Below, one piece after another: positions 49,740 through 57,828 of a stretch of DNA of 64,000 nucleotides. Position 1 is the first letter of the stretch; the number at the start of each line of letters is the position of its first letter. This DNA is from CAIYQJ01 sp963717255 (GTDB lineage Bacteria; Chloroflexota; Limnocylindria; Limnocylindrales; CSP1-4), in contig CAVQVT010000013.1 in assembly GCA_963717255.1 (NCBI GenBank), positions 138,836-202,835 on the forward strand. Reading direction: 5' to 3'. The position numbers and the translations under genes were made by a program. The notes beneath the pieces are model-generated. The model worked only from the letters and a program-made list of their open reading frames with translations. It ran no database searches and had not been told where the DNA came from.

Positions 49740-51002
49740 ATGTCTCGAGAGGCCACCCTGCCGTCGCAGCTGCCGAAGGGCCGGAAGCTGCGGATCGCGG
49801 CGGCGTACTACGCGGCCTTCGTGCTGCTGGGCCTCATGCTCACGAGCATCGGGCCGAGCCTCGACGCGCTGCAGGCGCAGAGCGGGTCCACCACCGAGGC
49901 GATCGCACTGCTGTTCACGGCGAACTCGCTCGGCTACATCGCGGGCTCGCTGCTGGCCGGGCGCCTGTACGCACGGATCCCCGGCTCCCGCGTGCTGCCC
50001 GTCGCGCTCCTCGTGCTCGCCCTGCTCACCCTCACCATCCCCGCCATGGGGTCGCTGGCGTCCCTGGTCATCGTCTTCGGGCTCATCGGGATCCCACTCG
50101 GGGTGATGGACGTCGGCGGCAACACCCTCCTCGTGTGGCTGTATCGCGACGAGGTCGCCCCGTACATGAACGCCCTGCATCTCTCGTTCGGTGTGGGCGC
50201 CTTCCTCGGGCCTCTCGTGTTCGACCGGTTCGCGGTCGCCACCGGGAACGCGGCGACCACGTTCTGGCTGCTCGCCGCGCTGATGGTCCCCGTCGCCGTC
50301 TGGCTCGCCCGCCTGCAGAGCCCCGACAGCCCACCTGCCGCCCACGTCGACGTGGGCGGACGCAGCATCCTCCGCCGCTACGCGTGGCTGGTCGGGCTCA
50401 TCGCCGCGTTCTTCTTCATGCACATGGGAGCCGAGCTCGCCTTCGGCGGCTGGATCTACACGTACGCGGACACCGCGACCGGCTCCGCGACCACCGCGCG
50501 GCTGGTCAACTCCGCGTTCTGGGGCGGGATCGTCCTCGGCCGGCTGGCCGGGGTCCCGCTCGCGCTGCGCCTCTCTCCGCGGGCGATGCTCCAGCTCGAC
50601 CTCGTCGGCGCCACGCTGAGCCTGGCCCTCCTGATCCTGCGTCCCGACTCCCTCCCGGTGCTCTGGATCGGCACCGTCGCGTTCGGGCTGTCGGTCGCCA
50701 CGATGATCCCCAGCAGCTTCAACCTCGCCGAGAGGCGCATGCCGATCACGAGCCAGGTCAGCTCCGCCTTCCTGATCGGCGGCAGCCTCGGCACCATGAC
50801 CCTCCCCTGGATCGTGGGCCAGCTCTTCGTGCCGTACGGGCCGCTGTCGGTCATGTACGTGACCGCGGCCGCCATCCTGGCGGCGTGGTTCCTGTTCGCG
50901 CTGATCCTCCGGCAGCGGCGGCGGCCGGTCGCGGGTGAGCCGGTGGCGGCCGCGCCGGCGACGCCCAGGCCCGTGGCCGCGCAGGACGCCGGCGAGCCTT
51001 AG
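49740..51002 (+). CDS. major facilitator superfamily transporter
   Basis: A 420-aa transporter with twelve hydrophobic segments. The first starts near residue 20 (IAAAYYAAFVLLGLMLTSIG). The loop after helix two contains G-R-L-Y-A-R-I-P-G, the MFS motif A variant, and a central cytoplasmic loop of about 25 residues splits the two halves. The family resembles FucP/YbjJ-like sugar or drug MFS members (helix 4 region DVGGNTLLVWLY). The ATG at 49740 has GGAG about 11 nt upstream. Followed after 9 nt by an MBL hydrolase gene, so the transported compound may be hydrolysed by it; that link is inference. Confidence 0.9.
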   Translation: MSREATLPSQLPKGRKLRIAAAYYAAFVLLGLMLTSIGPSLDALQAQSGSTTEAIALLFTANSLGYIAGSLLAGRLYARIPGSRVLPVALLVLALLTLTIPAMGSLASLVIVFGLIGIPLGVMDVGGNTLLVWLYRDEVAPYMNALHLSFGVGAFLGPLVFDRFAVATGNAATTFWLLAALMVPVAVWLARLQSPDSPPAAHVDVGGRSILRRYAWLVGLIAAFFFMHMGAELAFGGWIYTYADTATGSATTARLVNSAFWGGIVLGRLAGVPLALRLSPRAMLQLDLVGATLSLALLILRPDSLPVLWIGTVAFGLSVATMIPSSFNLAERRMPITSQVSSAFLIGGSLGTMTLPWIVGQLFVPYGPLSVMYVTAAAILAAWFLFALILRQRRRPVAGEPVAAAPATPRPVAAQDAGEP

Positions 51003-51011
51003 GCTTCGACC

Positions 51012-51845
51012 ATGGTGCATCCGCTGGTCCGGCTCGGCAGCGTCGAGGTCGTCCCCCTCTGCGACGGATGGGCGGCGCTGCCGCTCGCGGCCGAGCTCCC
51101 CGGGCACGCGGTGGACTGGGCCGCGGAGCGCGACGCCTTCCCATGGTCGTTCGTCGACGGGGACGTCGGCAGCTGGGCCTGGCACGTCCACGCGTTCCTG
51201 CTGCGATCGAGTGGGGGGGCGACCCTCGTCGACAGTGGCATCGGGCACCACGGCAGCCCGCCGTACGACGTGACCGGACGGATCGACGACGAGCTGCGGT
51301 CGGTGGGCGTCGCCCCGGGCGACTTGCGGCACGTGATCCACACGCACCTCCACTCGGACCACGCCGGGGGCGCCTGCCGTCCCGACGGCGAGCCCCGGTT
51401 CCCGAACGCGATCCACCACGTTCACCCGGCAGACTGGGCCTTCTTCGCCCGTGACGACGGCTCCGGGGAGTCCGAGGCACGGAGCGCGATGCGCCGGCTG
51501 CAGGAGCTCGGGATGCTCGACCTCGATCCGGTGGATCACGAGATCTCCCCGGGCGTCCGGGTCGTCCACAGCCCCGGGCACACGCCGGGACATCGCAGCG
51601 CGATCCTCGCCGACGGCGATGCGTCGATGCTCCTGACGGGCGACCTCCTCCATCTGCCGATCCAGGTCGCCCACCCCGAGTGGCGGTCGGGTCATGACGA
51701 GGACCCCGCGCTCGGCGTCACCTCGCGGACGGCCCTGCTCGCGCGGGCCCGTGACGCGCGCTGGCGGGTCGCCGTGAGTCACTTCGGGCACCCGTTCGGC
51801 CGCGTCGTCGCGCGCGAAGACGGCCAGCGCTGGGACTCCGCCTGA
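51012..51845 (+). CDS. MBL-fold metallo-hydrolase (quorum-quenching lactonase/glyoxalase II-like)
   Basis: A 277-aa metallo-hydrolase. The N-terminal strand region is VHAFLLRSSGGATLVDSGIG (about 57-76). The zinc motif THLHSDHAGG is at about 113-122, HSPGHTPGHRS at about 190-200, a metal-bridging Asp in LLTGDLLH (about 213-220), and a late VSHFGHPFG His near 258. The order and spacing fit the binuclear-zinc MBL hydrolases, including lactonases. It is coupled to the MFS gene by a 9-nt gap. Substrate not assigned. Confidence 0.9.
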   Translation: MVHPLVRLGSVEVVPLCDGWAALPLAAELPGHAVDWAAERDAFPWSFVDGDVGSWAWHVHAFLLRSSGGATLVDSGIGHHGSPPYDVTGRIDDELRSVGVAPGDLRHVIHTHLHSDHAGGACRPDGEPRFPNAIHHVHPADWAFFARDDGSGESEARSAMRRLQELGMLDLDPVDHEISPGVRVVHSPGHTPGHRSAILADGDASMLLTGDLLHLPIQVAHPEWRSGHDEDPALGVTSRTALLARARDARWRVAVSHFGHPFGRVVAREDGQRWDSA

Positions 51846-51846
51846 T

Positions 51847-51865
51847 CGTCGGCGACCCGCCGACG
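51847..51865. terminator. hairpin between convergent MBL and MDR genes
   Basis: 8-bp stem CGTCGGCG / CGCCGACG with a 3-nt loop right after the MBL stop at 51845 and 36 nt before the convergent stop at 51901. Confidence 0.6.
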
Positions 51866-51900
51866 GCGGCCTGTCCCATCATCCGCGTCGCGCCCGCCCT

Positions 51901-52827
51901 TCAGCCGATGGTGACGACCACGTTGCCCCGTTTGTGGTCCGCTTCCACGTACCGATGGGCCTCGGCGATCCGCTCCAGCGGGTAGACGCGGTCGATGACC
52001 GGCACGATCGCCTCGGCGTCCACCAGCTCCGCCAAGGCGACGAGGTCGGCCGCCGAGAAGGCGGGGGCCCCGTCGTCGACCGAGACGTACCGCCCTCCCG
52101 GCGCGAGGGCCCGGCGGCACGCGTCCTTCAGCGGCGAGCCTCGCCGCTTCCCGACCGCGTCGAGGACGAGGTCGTACGTCGCATCGGCCGGCGGGGCGTC
52201 GACGGCCGTGTAGTCCAGCACGGCGACGGCGCCCAGGGACGTCACCAGCTCGGCATTGGCGGCGCTGCAGACGCCGGTCACCTCGGCGCCCGCGTGCCGC
52301 GCGAGCTGGACCGCCGCCGTCCCGGCCGCCCCCGAGGCCCCGTAGACCAGGACGCGCTGCCCGCTCCGGACGCCGCCCCGCCGCAGGTAGTGCAGGGCCA
52401 TGAGGCCCCCATAGGCGATCGCTGCGGCCTCGTCGTGCGTGACGCCGGTCGGGGCGATCGCGACGCTGCTGGTCTCCTTCAGGCACGCGTACTCGGCGTA
52501 CGCCCCGAAGCGGAGCTTGGTGAACGCCCACACGCGATCGCCTGGCCGGAAGCGCGTGACCGCCCTTCCGGCCTCGACGACCTCGCCGGAGAGGATGAGG
52601 CCGATGATCCGCCTCCGCGGGCGCCGGAGGCCCACGAGGAGCCGGAACGGGACCTGGACGCTGAGCGGGGATGTCCGGACGCCGCTCCGGACGTACCAGT
52701 CGCTCGAGTTGACCGTCGACGCGTGGATCCGCACGAGGATCTCGTCGTGCGCCGGGACCGGCGTCTCGACCTCCGTGACCCGCAGGACCTCCGGAGGGCC
52801 GTAGCGTTCGCACACGGCGGCCTTCAT
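51901..52827 (-). CDS. NAD(P)-dependent MDR oxidoreductase, paralogue of 29981 gene
   Basis: A 308-aa zinc-free MDR reductase. The N-terminal domain has VPAHDEILVRIHASTVNSSD (23-42), then GLILSGEVVEAG. The Rossmann motif VLVYGASGAAGTAAVQLARHAG is at about 140-161. The C-terminus PLERIAEAHRYVEADHKRGN is standard. Much like the product of 29981-30940, but it lacks the nearby TetR and instead follows a DUF4386 gene 5 nt upstream, so the two are cotranscribed. Probably reduces quinones or unsaturated ketones. Confidence 0.9.
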   Translation of the reverse strand: MKAAVCERYGPPEVLRVTEVETPVPAHDEILVRIHASTVNSSDWYVRSGVRTSPLSVQVPFRLLVGLRRPRRRIIGLILSGEVVEAGRAVTRFRPGDRVWAFTKLRFGAYAEYACLKETSSVAIAPTGVTHDEAAAIAYGGLMALHYLRRGGVRSGQRVLVYGASGAAGTAAVQLARHAGAEVTGVCSAANAELVTSLGAVAVLDYTAVDAPPADATYDLVLDAVGKRRGSPLKDACRRALAPGGRYVSVDDGAPAFSAADLVALAELVDAEAIVPVIDRVYPLERIAEAHRYVEADHKRGNVVVTIG

Positions 52828-52832
52828 GACGG

Positions 52833-53588
52833 TCACCTCGCGGCCGCGAGCGTGCCGGCCGTCCGGCCGGCCGCGACGCCGGCCTCGGGCGTGATGCCCG
52901 CGGCGACGCCGACCTCGGGCGCGGAGACGCGAACAGGGCTGAAGCCCCGGACGATGAGCCAGACCGCCAGGACCATCTCCTGCAGGAAGATCGGGAGCGC
53001 CATGGGCACGTAGTCCATCACCGAGCGACCGGCGAACAGCGCCAGCACGCCCGCGGTGGCCAGCAGGCTGATCGCGACGATCCCCCAGCCGGAGAGCCAG
53101 CGGGGGATGAGCCGGGACCGGAAGAAGGCGATGTAGTACAGGAAGGCGCCGAGGCAGAAGGCGAACACCCCGACAGTGGCGGCGTGCTCGCGCAGGCTCA
53201 GGAGCAGGGCGCCGATGACACTCAGGGCGGTCCGATCCGCGGCCTCCGCCGCAGCGGAAGCCTGGCCCAGCGTCGACAGGGACAGCAGGCTCACGATGGC
53301 GACCGCGTACATGATCGCCTCCACCGTCCGGAAGACGACCGATCCGAGGGCGAGGCCGACGGCCGCCCTGCGCAGGACCGGGTACATCGCGACGGCGATC
53401 CCCGCGCACGCGAACGCCGCGATGAGCAGGAGCAGCGAGCCGGCCGCCACCCGCTCCGGTTCCGCGGCCAGCCTGCCGAGGTAGTCGGTGCCGGCCAGGC
53501 CCGGCCTGACCGCCGCACCGAGCAGGTTCGCCGCGGTCGCGACGATGAACAGCACGCCGGTGAGCCGTGCGGCCCGCAGGTCGCTCAT
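52833..53588 (-). CDS. DUF4386 family membrane protein
   Basis: A 251-aa integral membrane protein of the DUF4386 family. It begins with RLTGVLFIVATAANLLG (7-23) and has six hydrophobic segments (about 8-30, 46-68, 82-104, 126-148, 157-177 and 185-205). A soluble tail follows with two similar units (EVGVAAGITPEAGVAAG). ATG 53588; the frame is open farther up but into the divergent promoter region. First gene of the pair with the MDR oxidoreductase. DUF4386 genes are often next to such reductases; the role is unknown. Divergent from the LuxR regulator, a candidate controller. Confidence 0.88.
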   Translation of the reverse strand: MSDLRAARLTGVLFIVATAANLLGAAVRPGLAGTDYLGRLAAEPERVAAGSLLLLIAAFACAGIAVAMYPVLRRAAVGLALGSVVFRTVEAIMYAVAIVSLLSLSTLGQASAAAEAADRTALSVIGALLLSLREHAATVGVFAFCLGAFLYYIAFFRSRLIPRWLSGWGIVAISLLATAGVLALFAGRSVMDYVPMALPIFLQEMVLAVWLIVRGFSPVRVSAPEVGVAAGITPEAGVAAGRTAGTLAAAR

Positions 53589-53777
53589 CTCTTCTCCTTC
53601 GATCACGCGGGCGCCGTGTCCGCGTCCGTCATGCTCGCAAGCCTGCGGCGCGGCGGGGCACGACGGCATCGACGGGTTTCGTGATTCGGTCATGAGCGTG
53701 CCGGTCACGAGCTGGCCGCGAGCCTGCCCCGGGCTGGCTCCGGGTCGGCGGCCGCCCGTAGTACCGTGCTGTGCACC

Positions 53778-56099
53778 ATGGCCAGGCCCACCCGTCGCCG
53801 GGGCAACCTGCCGGCCGAGGCGACCAGCTTCGTCGGCCGCCGCCGCGAGCTCGCGGAGCTGCGGAAGAAGCTCACGACGGCTCGACTGGTGACCCTCGTC
53901 GGACCGGGTGGCGTCGGCAAGACGCGCCTCGCGATCCGGATGGGGACCGATCTCGCGCGCGCCTTCCCGGACGGCGCGTGGCTCGTCGAGCTCGCCGACG
54001 TCCGCGACCCGGGATCGGTCGGCAACGCGGTCCTCGCCGCCCTGGACCTGCGCGACCAGGCGGCGACCGATCCGCGGGCGCTCCTGATCTCCCATCTGCG
54101 GGACCGGCGGCTGCTGCTCCTGGTGGACAACTGCGAGCACCTGATCGAGGCGGCCGCGCTGCTCGTGGCCGACGTCCTCGGGGCCGCAGCGGGCGTGCGC
54201 GTGATCGCCACGAGCCGCGAGCCGCTGTCGGTCCCGGGCGAGCACGTCCTCCCGATCCCACCGCTGGAGCTGCCCCGGGCGCAGGGTGACGAGCCCCTCG
54301 ACCAGCTTCGCCTGAACGAGTCGGTCGAGCTCTTCACCGAGCGGGCAGCGGCGGCTTCGGGCCGGTTCGTTCTGACCGAGGCCAACCGGATGGCGGTCGT
54401 GGACGTCTGCCGGCGGCTCGATGGCCTGCCGCTCGCGATCGAGCTCGCGGCGGTCAGGACGCGGGTCCTGTCCGTGGAGCAGATCGACGTTCGCCTGGCG
54501 GACCGGTTCGGCCTGCTCACGGGGGGAAGTCGGGCTGCCCTGCCGCGCCACCAGACGCTGCGGACCGCCATCGAGTGGAGCCACGACCTGTTGGGGCCGG
54601 AGGAGCGGACGCTCTTCCGGCGCCTGTCCGCCTTCGCCGGTCGGTTCACCCTGGACGATGTCGGATCGGTGTGCGTCTTCGACGACGTCCCGTCGGCGAC
54701 CGTCCTGGACGTGCTGGCATCGCTGGTCGACAAGTCACTGGTGCTGAAGGACGACGCACAGGGCATCGCGTGCTATCGCCTGCACGAGTCGATGCGGGAG
54801 TTCGCCGTCCTCAAGACGCGGGAGGCGGGCGAGGAGGAGGCGGTCGAGCTCCGCTGCGTCGAGCACTACGTCTCGACGGGTCGAAGGAACGCGGCGCAGG
54901 CAAGGCTCCGGCTCGTCGCGTGGCTCGGATGGATGGACGTCGAGATCGACAACATCCGCTGGGTCCTCCGGCGATGCGCGCTGCGCGGGGACGCCGCGCG
55001 CGGCATCGACCTCGTCGTCGCCGCCTCCTGGTACTGGATCACGCGCGCGACCACCGAGGGCGTACGGTGGCTGGACGAGTTCCTCGCGATGGGCCCGGTG
55101 GACCCGGTCGAGCATCCCGGCGGCCCCTTCATGCGCGGGTTCCTCGCCCTGATCCAGGCCGACCCGGTCGCAGCGCGGCCGTTCCTCGAGCGAGCGGCCG
55201 AGGCCGAGCGGGATGCGGGTCGTCCCGGCCCGCTGGTCAACGCGCTGGCGATGGCCTCGAGCGCGGCGAACATGGCCGGCGATCGGCCGTCCGCGCAACG
55301 GCTGCTCGACGAGGCGCAGGACGTGGCGGCGGGCCTGGCGCGCGATGGGGGAGCGGGCCCGGAGGCGGTGGAGGCGCGCGTCTCGGTGCTGCAGGCCCGG
55401 GCCTTCGACGGGTTCGTCGCGGGCGACCTGGCGGCGGTCGTGTCGGCTTCGTCTGAGGGCGCACGTCTCAGCCGGGAGTCGGGCGACCTGTACACGCTCG
55501 ACGTCTGGCTCATGAATCTCGGCATCGCCGCCCTGATCGCCGGCCGCCCGGACGAGTCGAAGCCGCTGGTCGCCGAGGCCCTGCAGATCGCCCACCTGAT
55601 CGACGACCGGGTGTCGCAGCTCCACCTGCTCGGCGCCTCAGCCTGCCTCGCGGCCGGGTCCGGGCACGCGCGGTCCGCGGCGCAGCTCGTCGGGGCTGCC
55701 GCGACCGTGGGCGCAGGGGCCGGGGCGCACCTCATGCCCTTCCTGGCACCGCTGGTGGAGCAGGCCGAGGCGTCCGCGCTCGTGGCGCTCGGGCGACCCC
55801 GGTTCGACGCCGCCTTCCTTGCCGGGAGCCGCCTGGACCGGGACGCCGCCGTGCGCCTCGCGCTCGGCGGGCCCGCGGAGGTCGTTGCCTCGGCCCCGAA
55901 CAGGCCGGACACCGGGCTTCTCTCGAAGCGGGAGGAGGAGGTGGCACGGCTTGTCGCCGACGGGCTGAGCAACAAGGAGATCGGGGCGCGCCTCTTCATC
56001 TCCGAGCACACGGTCGACAGCCACGTCCGCGCCATCCTGAACAAGCTGGGGTTCGACTCGCGCGCGCGGATCGCCGCCTGGATGTCGGCGGCGGAGTAG
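53778..56099 (+). CDS. AfsR-like ATPase/LuxR transcriptional regulator
   Basis: A 773-aa regulator. Walker A VGPGGVGKTRLAIRM is at about 41-55, Walker B LLLLVDNCEHLI near 115-126, and an NB-ARC-like block RLDGLPLAIELAA follows. The long TPR-like region is at about 370-690. The C-terminal LuxR helix-turn-helix (LSKREEEVARLVADGLSNKE, then IGARLFISEHTVDSHVRAIL) is at about 712-750. Unlike the MalT-type protein at 11624, it lacks a separate sensory N-domain. ATG 53778; the next upstream start is a GTG at 53766. It reads divergently from the DUF4386-MDR operon, 190 nt apart, a plausible target. Confidence 0.92.
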   Translation: MARPTRRRGNLPAEATSFVGRRRELAELRKKLTTARLVTLVGPGGVGKTRLAIRMGTDLARAFPDGAWLVELADVRDPGSVGNAVLAALDLRDQAATDPRALLISHLRDRRLLLLVDNCEHLIEAAALLVADVLGAAAGVRVIATSREPLSVPGEHVLPIPPLELPRAQGDEPLDQLRLNESVELFTERAAAASGRFVLTEANRMAVVDVCRRLDGLPLAIELAAVRTRVLSVEQIDVRLADRFGLLTGGSRAALPRHQTLRTAIEWSHDLLGPEERTLFRRLSAFAGRFTLDDVGSVCVFDDVPSATVLDVLASLVDKSLVLKDDAQGIACYRLHESMREFAVLKTREAGEEEAVELRCVEHYVSTGRRNAAQARLRLVAWLGWMDVEIDNIRWVLRRCALRGDAARGIDLVVAASWYWITRATTEGVRWLDEFLAMGPVDPVEHPGGPFMRGFLALIQADPVAARPFLERAAEAERDAGRPGPLVNALAMASSAANMAGDRPSAQRLLDEAQDVAAGLARDGGAGPEAVEARVSVLQARAFDGFVAGDLAAVVSASSEGARLSRESGDLYTLDVWLMNLGIAALIAGRPDESKPLVAEALQIAHLIDDRVSQLHLLGASACLAAGSGHARSAAQLVGAAATVGAGAGAHLMPFLAPLVEQAEASALVALGRPRFDAAFLAGSRLDRDAAVRLALGGPAEVVASAPNRPDTGLLSKREEEVARLVADGLSNKEIGARLFISEHTVDSHVRAILNKLGFDSRARIAAWMSAAE

Positions 56100-56207
56100 C
56101 GGCGCCGAGGCGGACCGCCGGACATGCCGGCCCGTGCCGGCCGACTCGCTACCCGGTCACGAATCCCATCGATGGCGGGATGCCCGGGTCCGCCCATGCT
56201 GGCCGGC

Positions 56208-56441
56208 ATGGTCGAGCAGATGCGGATCCATCGCGTGGAGGTCGGCTTCGTGGGCACGCCTCCGGCCCGGCAGGTCGAGCGGGCGTCGGGGGTCAGTGAC
56301 GTGGCCGTCGAGGGCTCGATCCTGCGCTGCACCGTGTGCGGCAGCTTCCAGCCCTTCCTCGAGGCGCTGCGCGGTCACGAGGTCGTCGACCTCACGTCGG
56401 TGCCGACGGACCCCTCGCCTCACCGGGCCTCCCGCCCCTGA
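56208..56441 (+). pseudogene. C-terminal fragment of an ABC transporter ATPase
   Basis: 77 codons resemble only the last part of ABC-2-type ATP-binding proteins: VEVGFVGTPPARQVERASGV (a beta domain start), VAVEGSILRCTVCGSFQPFL and LRGHEVVDLTSVPTDPS. In full proteins this last block reads ...HEVVDLTS(R)EPSLEEIFL. No Walker A, signature or Walker B sequence precedes it, and the stretch before 56208 is not coding. A truncated copy; the intact ATPase at 848 is not its close parent by inspection. Confidence 0.6.
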
Positions 56442-56463
56442 CGGCGCCCGCCCCGCCCGGCGG

Positions 56464-56736
56464 TGCGGGCACTGCGTCGCGGCAGCCGGCTCGAGCCCTG
56501 TGAGGGCTCCGCCGCCGGTCAGTCGAGGCGGAAGCCATGCTCGAGCGGCGCACGCGGGTGTCGGGCGAGTGGAAACCCGACGCCGATCGCCGTCCCGATC
56601 GTGAGCACGACGCAGGTCTCGTCCGGCTCGACGGCGAGCGCGGCCGCGGTCCCGCCGCGCTGCTCCGCCGCGACCGGAAGGAGCCGGGCGAGGCCGACGA
56701 GCGCGATGCCGTCGCCCCAGGGCGACCGGGCCAGGC
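56464..56736 (-). pseudogene. internally deleted copy of the permuted ROK-like gene
   Basis: Nearly identical to 61696-61885 and then to 62272-62358. The roughly 390 bp between are missing. Translated on the minus strand, SPWGDGIALVGLARLLPVAA is joined directly to GTAAALAVEPDETCVVLTIG, so the phosphate-1 loop and the following domain are gone. The stop at 56519-56521 and the hairpin after it (GAGCCCT/AGGGCTC, 56493-56509) are kept. It has no start. Confidence 0.85.
56493..56509. terminator. hairpin after the ROK-like remnant
   Basis: 7-bp stem GAGCCCT / AGGGCTC with GTG loop, downstream of the remnant's stop; the donor gene has the same hairpin at 61720-61736. Confidence 0.6.
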
Positions 56737-56822
56737 GAACGTGGGGCTTGCCGGGCGGGATAGACTCCGCTCCTACTCCGGTCGCTGCTCGTCGGCCAGT
56801 CGTCCCACCCTCGGAGGCTCCT

Positions 56823-57455
56823 GTGTCCCGATTCCCCGTGCGTCCGTCGCCTCGACGGTCTCTGATGCTGGCGCTCGTCGCGGGCGCCGCCGTGATCCTG
56901 GCCGCGTGCTCGAGCTCTTCGCCGCCCGCCGCATCGGGATCCGGCTCGGGCCCGTCCGCCGGAGCCCCGTCCGCCGCCGCCCAGGCAGTCGCATCGGTGG
57001 CCGCCGCAAGCTCGGGAGCGGCCGACTGCGTCGGGGCCGGCGTCACGTTCTGCGGCCACATCGCCATCAGCGGTGGCGTCACGCGCGACAGCGACTTCGT
57101 CTCGGGCATCTTCCGGACGAGCTGCGCCGACTGGCTCACGGGGAACAAGGACGATCCCACCATGCTGACCCTGCCGACCGCCATGGTCGGGGACGTCAAC
57201 ACGGACACCGTCATCGAGACCTACAAGGGTCCGGGCACGTACGACGTGACGGATCTTGTCGGGAACCTCGGCGGCTTCCAGGTGGCGGTCGGCAACGACC
57301 TGTTCGTCGCCGACTCCAAGACCACCGGCTCGGCGACGCTCGCGGCGGATGGATCCGGGAGCGTCACGGCCACGGGGATGCAGCCCGCGGGCGACGGCAA
57401 CAAGGTGCAGCAGCCCGTCGACCTCACGCTGACCTGGACCTGCTACACGAAGTAG
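56823..57455 (+). CDS. hypothetical lipoprotein, 210 aa
   Basis: Exported lipoprotein of unrecognised family. GTG 56823 is preceded by GGAGG with 5-nt spacing, which decides the start. Signal peptide with lipobox VILAAC at about residues 24-29, then a Ser/Gly/Pro/Ala linker to 68, then a beta-rich domain. That domain has four Cys (ADCVG, TFCGH, TSCAD, WTCYT) and the Gly-rich strands GPGTYDVTDLVGNLGGF. The arrangement suggests a disulphide-stabilised ligand-binding domain. It overlaps the ROK-like remnant's upstream side by position only. Confidence 0.75.
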   Translation: MSRFPVRPSPRRSLMLALVAGAAVILAACSSSSPPAASGSGSGPSAGAPSAAAQAVASVAAASSGAADCVGAGVTFCGHIAISGGVTRDSDFVSGIFRTSCADWLTGNKDDPTMLTLPTAMVGDVNTDTVIETYKGPGTYDVTDLVGNLGGFQVAVGNDLFVADSKTTGSATLAADGSGSVTATGMQPAGDGNKVQQPVDLTLTWTCYTK

Positions 57456-57828
57456 CTGGCCGTGCGCCCGGACCCGGGCCGGGGCGATCTCGGGGCGCCG
57501 GAAACCGGCCCGAGGACAGAGATCGTTCGCAGGGCTATCGACGGACCCGGAGCCCGTGATATGGTGCGCGCTCGCCGCGACTCTGAAGGGAGCGTCCCAT
57601 CCCTCGCCCGAACGTCGATCCAGGCCCTCACGCGTGAGTCGCTGGCCCGGCCGAGCCGTCGGCCGGCCGGATGACGGGCGCGGGTCGATGAGCGCGGCGC
57701 GACTCCACGGAAGTCAGGGCAGGCCGCAGTCCCCACCGAAGTCAGGGCGGCTCATTGTTCCGCCGGCCCCGGGGCGTCGACTTCAGGGCTTGGCGGCACC
57801 ACGCTGGCGGCTGCCAAGGGGAGTGGAC
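57456..57828. other. leader region of the large secreted protein
   Basis: 373 nt without a credible gene. A GAAGTCAGGGC-type 11-mer occurs at about 57708 and 57737, with a related GACTTCAGGGC near 57779. No clear -35/-10 pair was found. The plus frame is open back to 57556 but is not protein-like before the signal sequence. Confidence 0.4.

Noticed and set aside
49209..51791. 860-residue minus-strand frame
   Set aside because: Antisense of VapC, MFS and MBL genes; composition is typical of shadow frames. Only the short GDPD fragment in another minus frame is family-like.
57556..57828. Earlier start for the large secreted protein at 57556
   Set aside because: The upstream frame is not protein-like, and a good ribosome site lies at 57817-57823 directly before the signal peptide.
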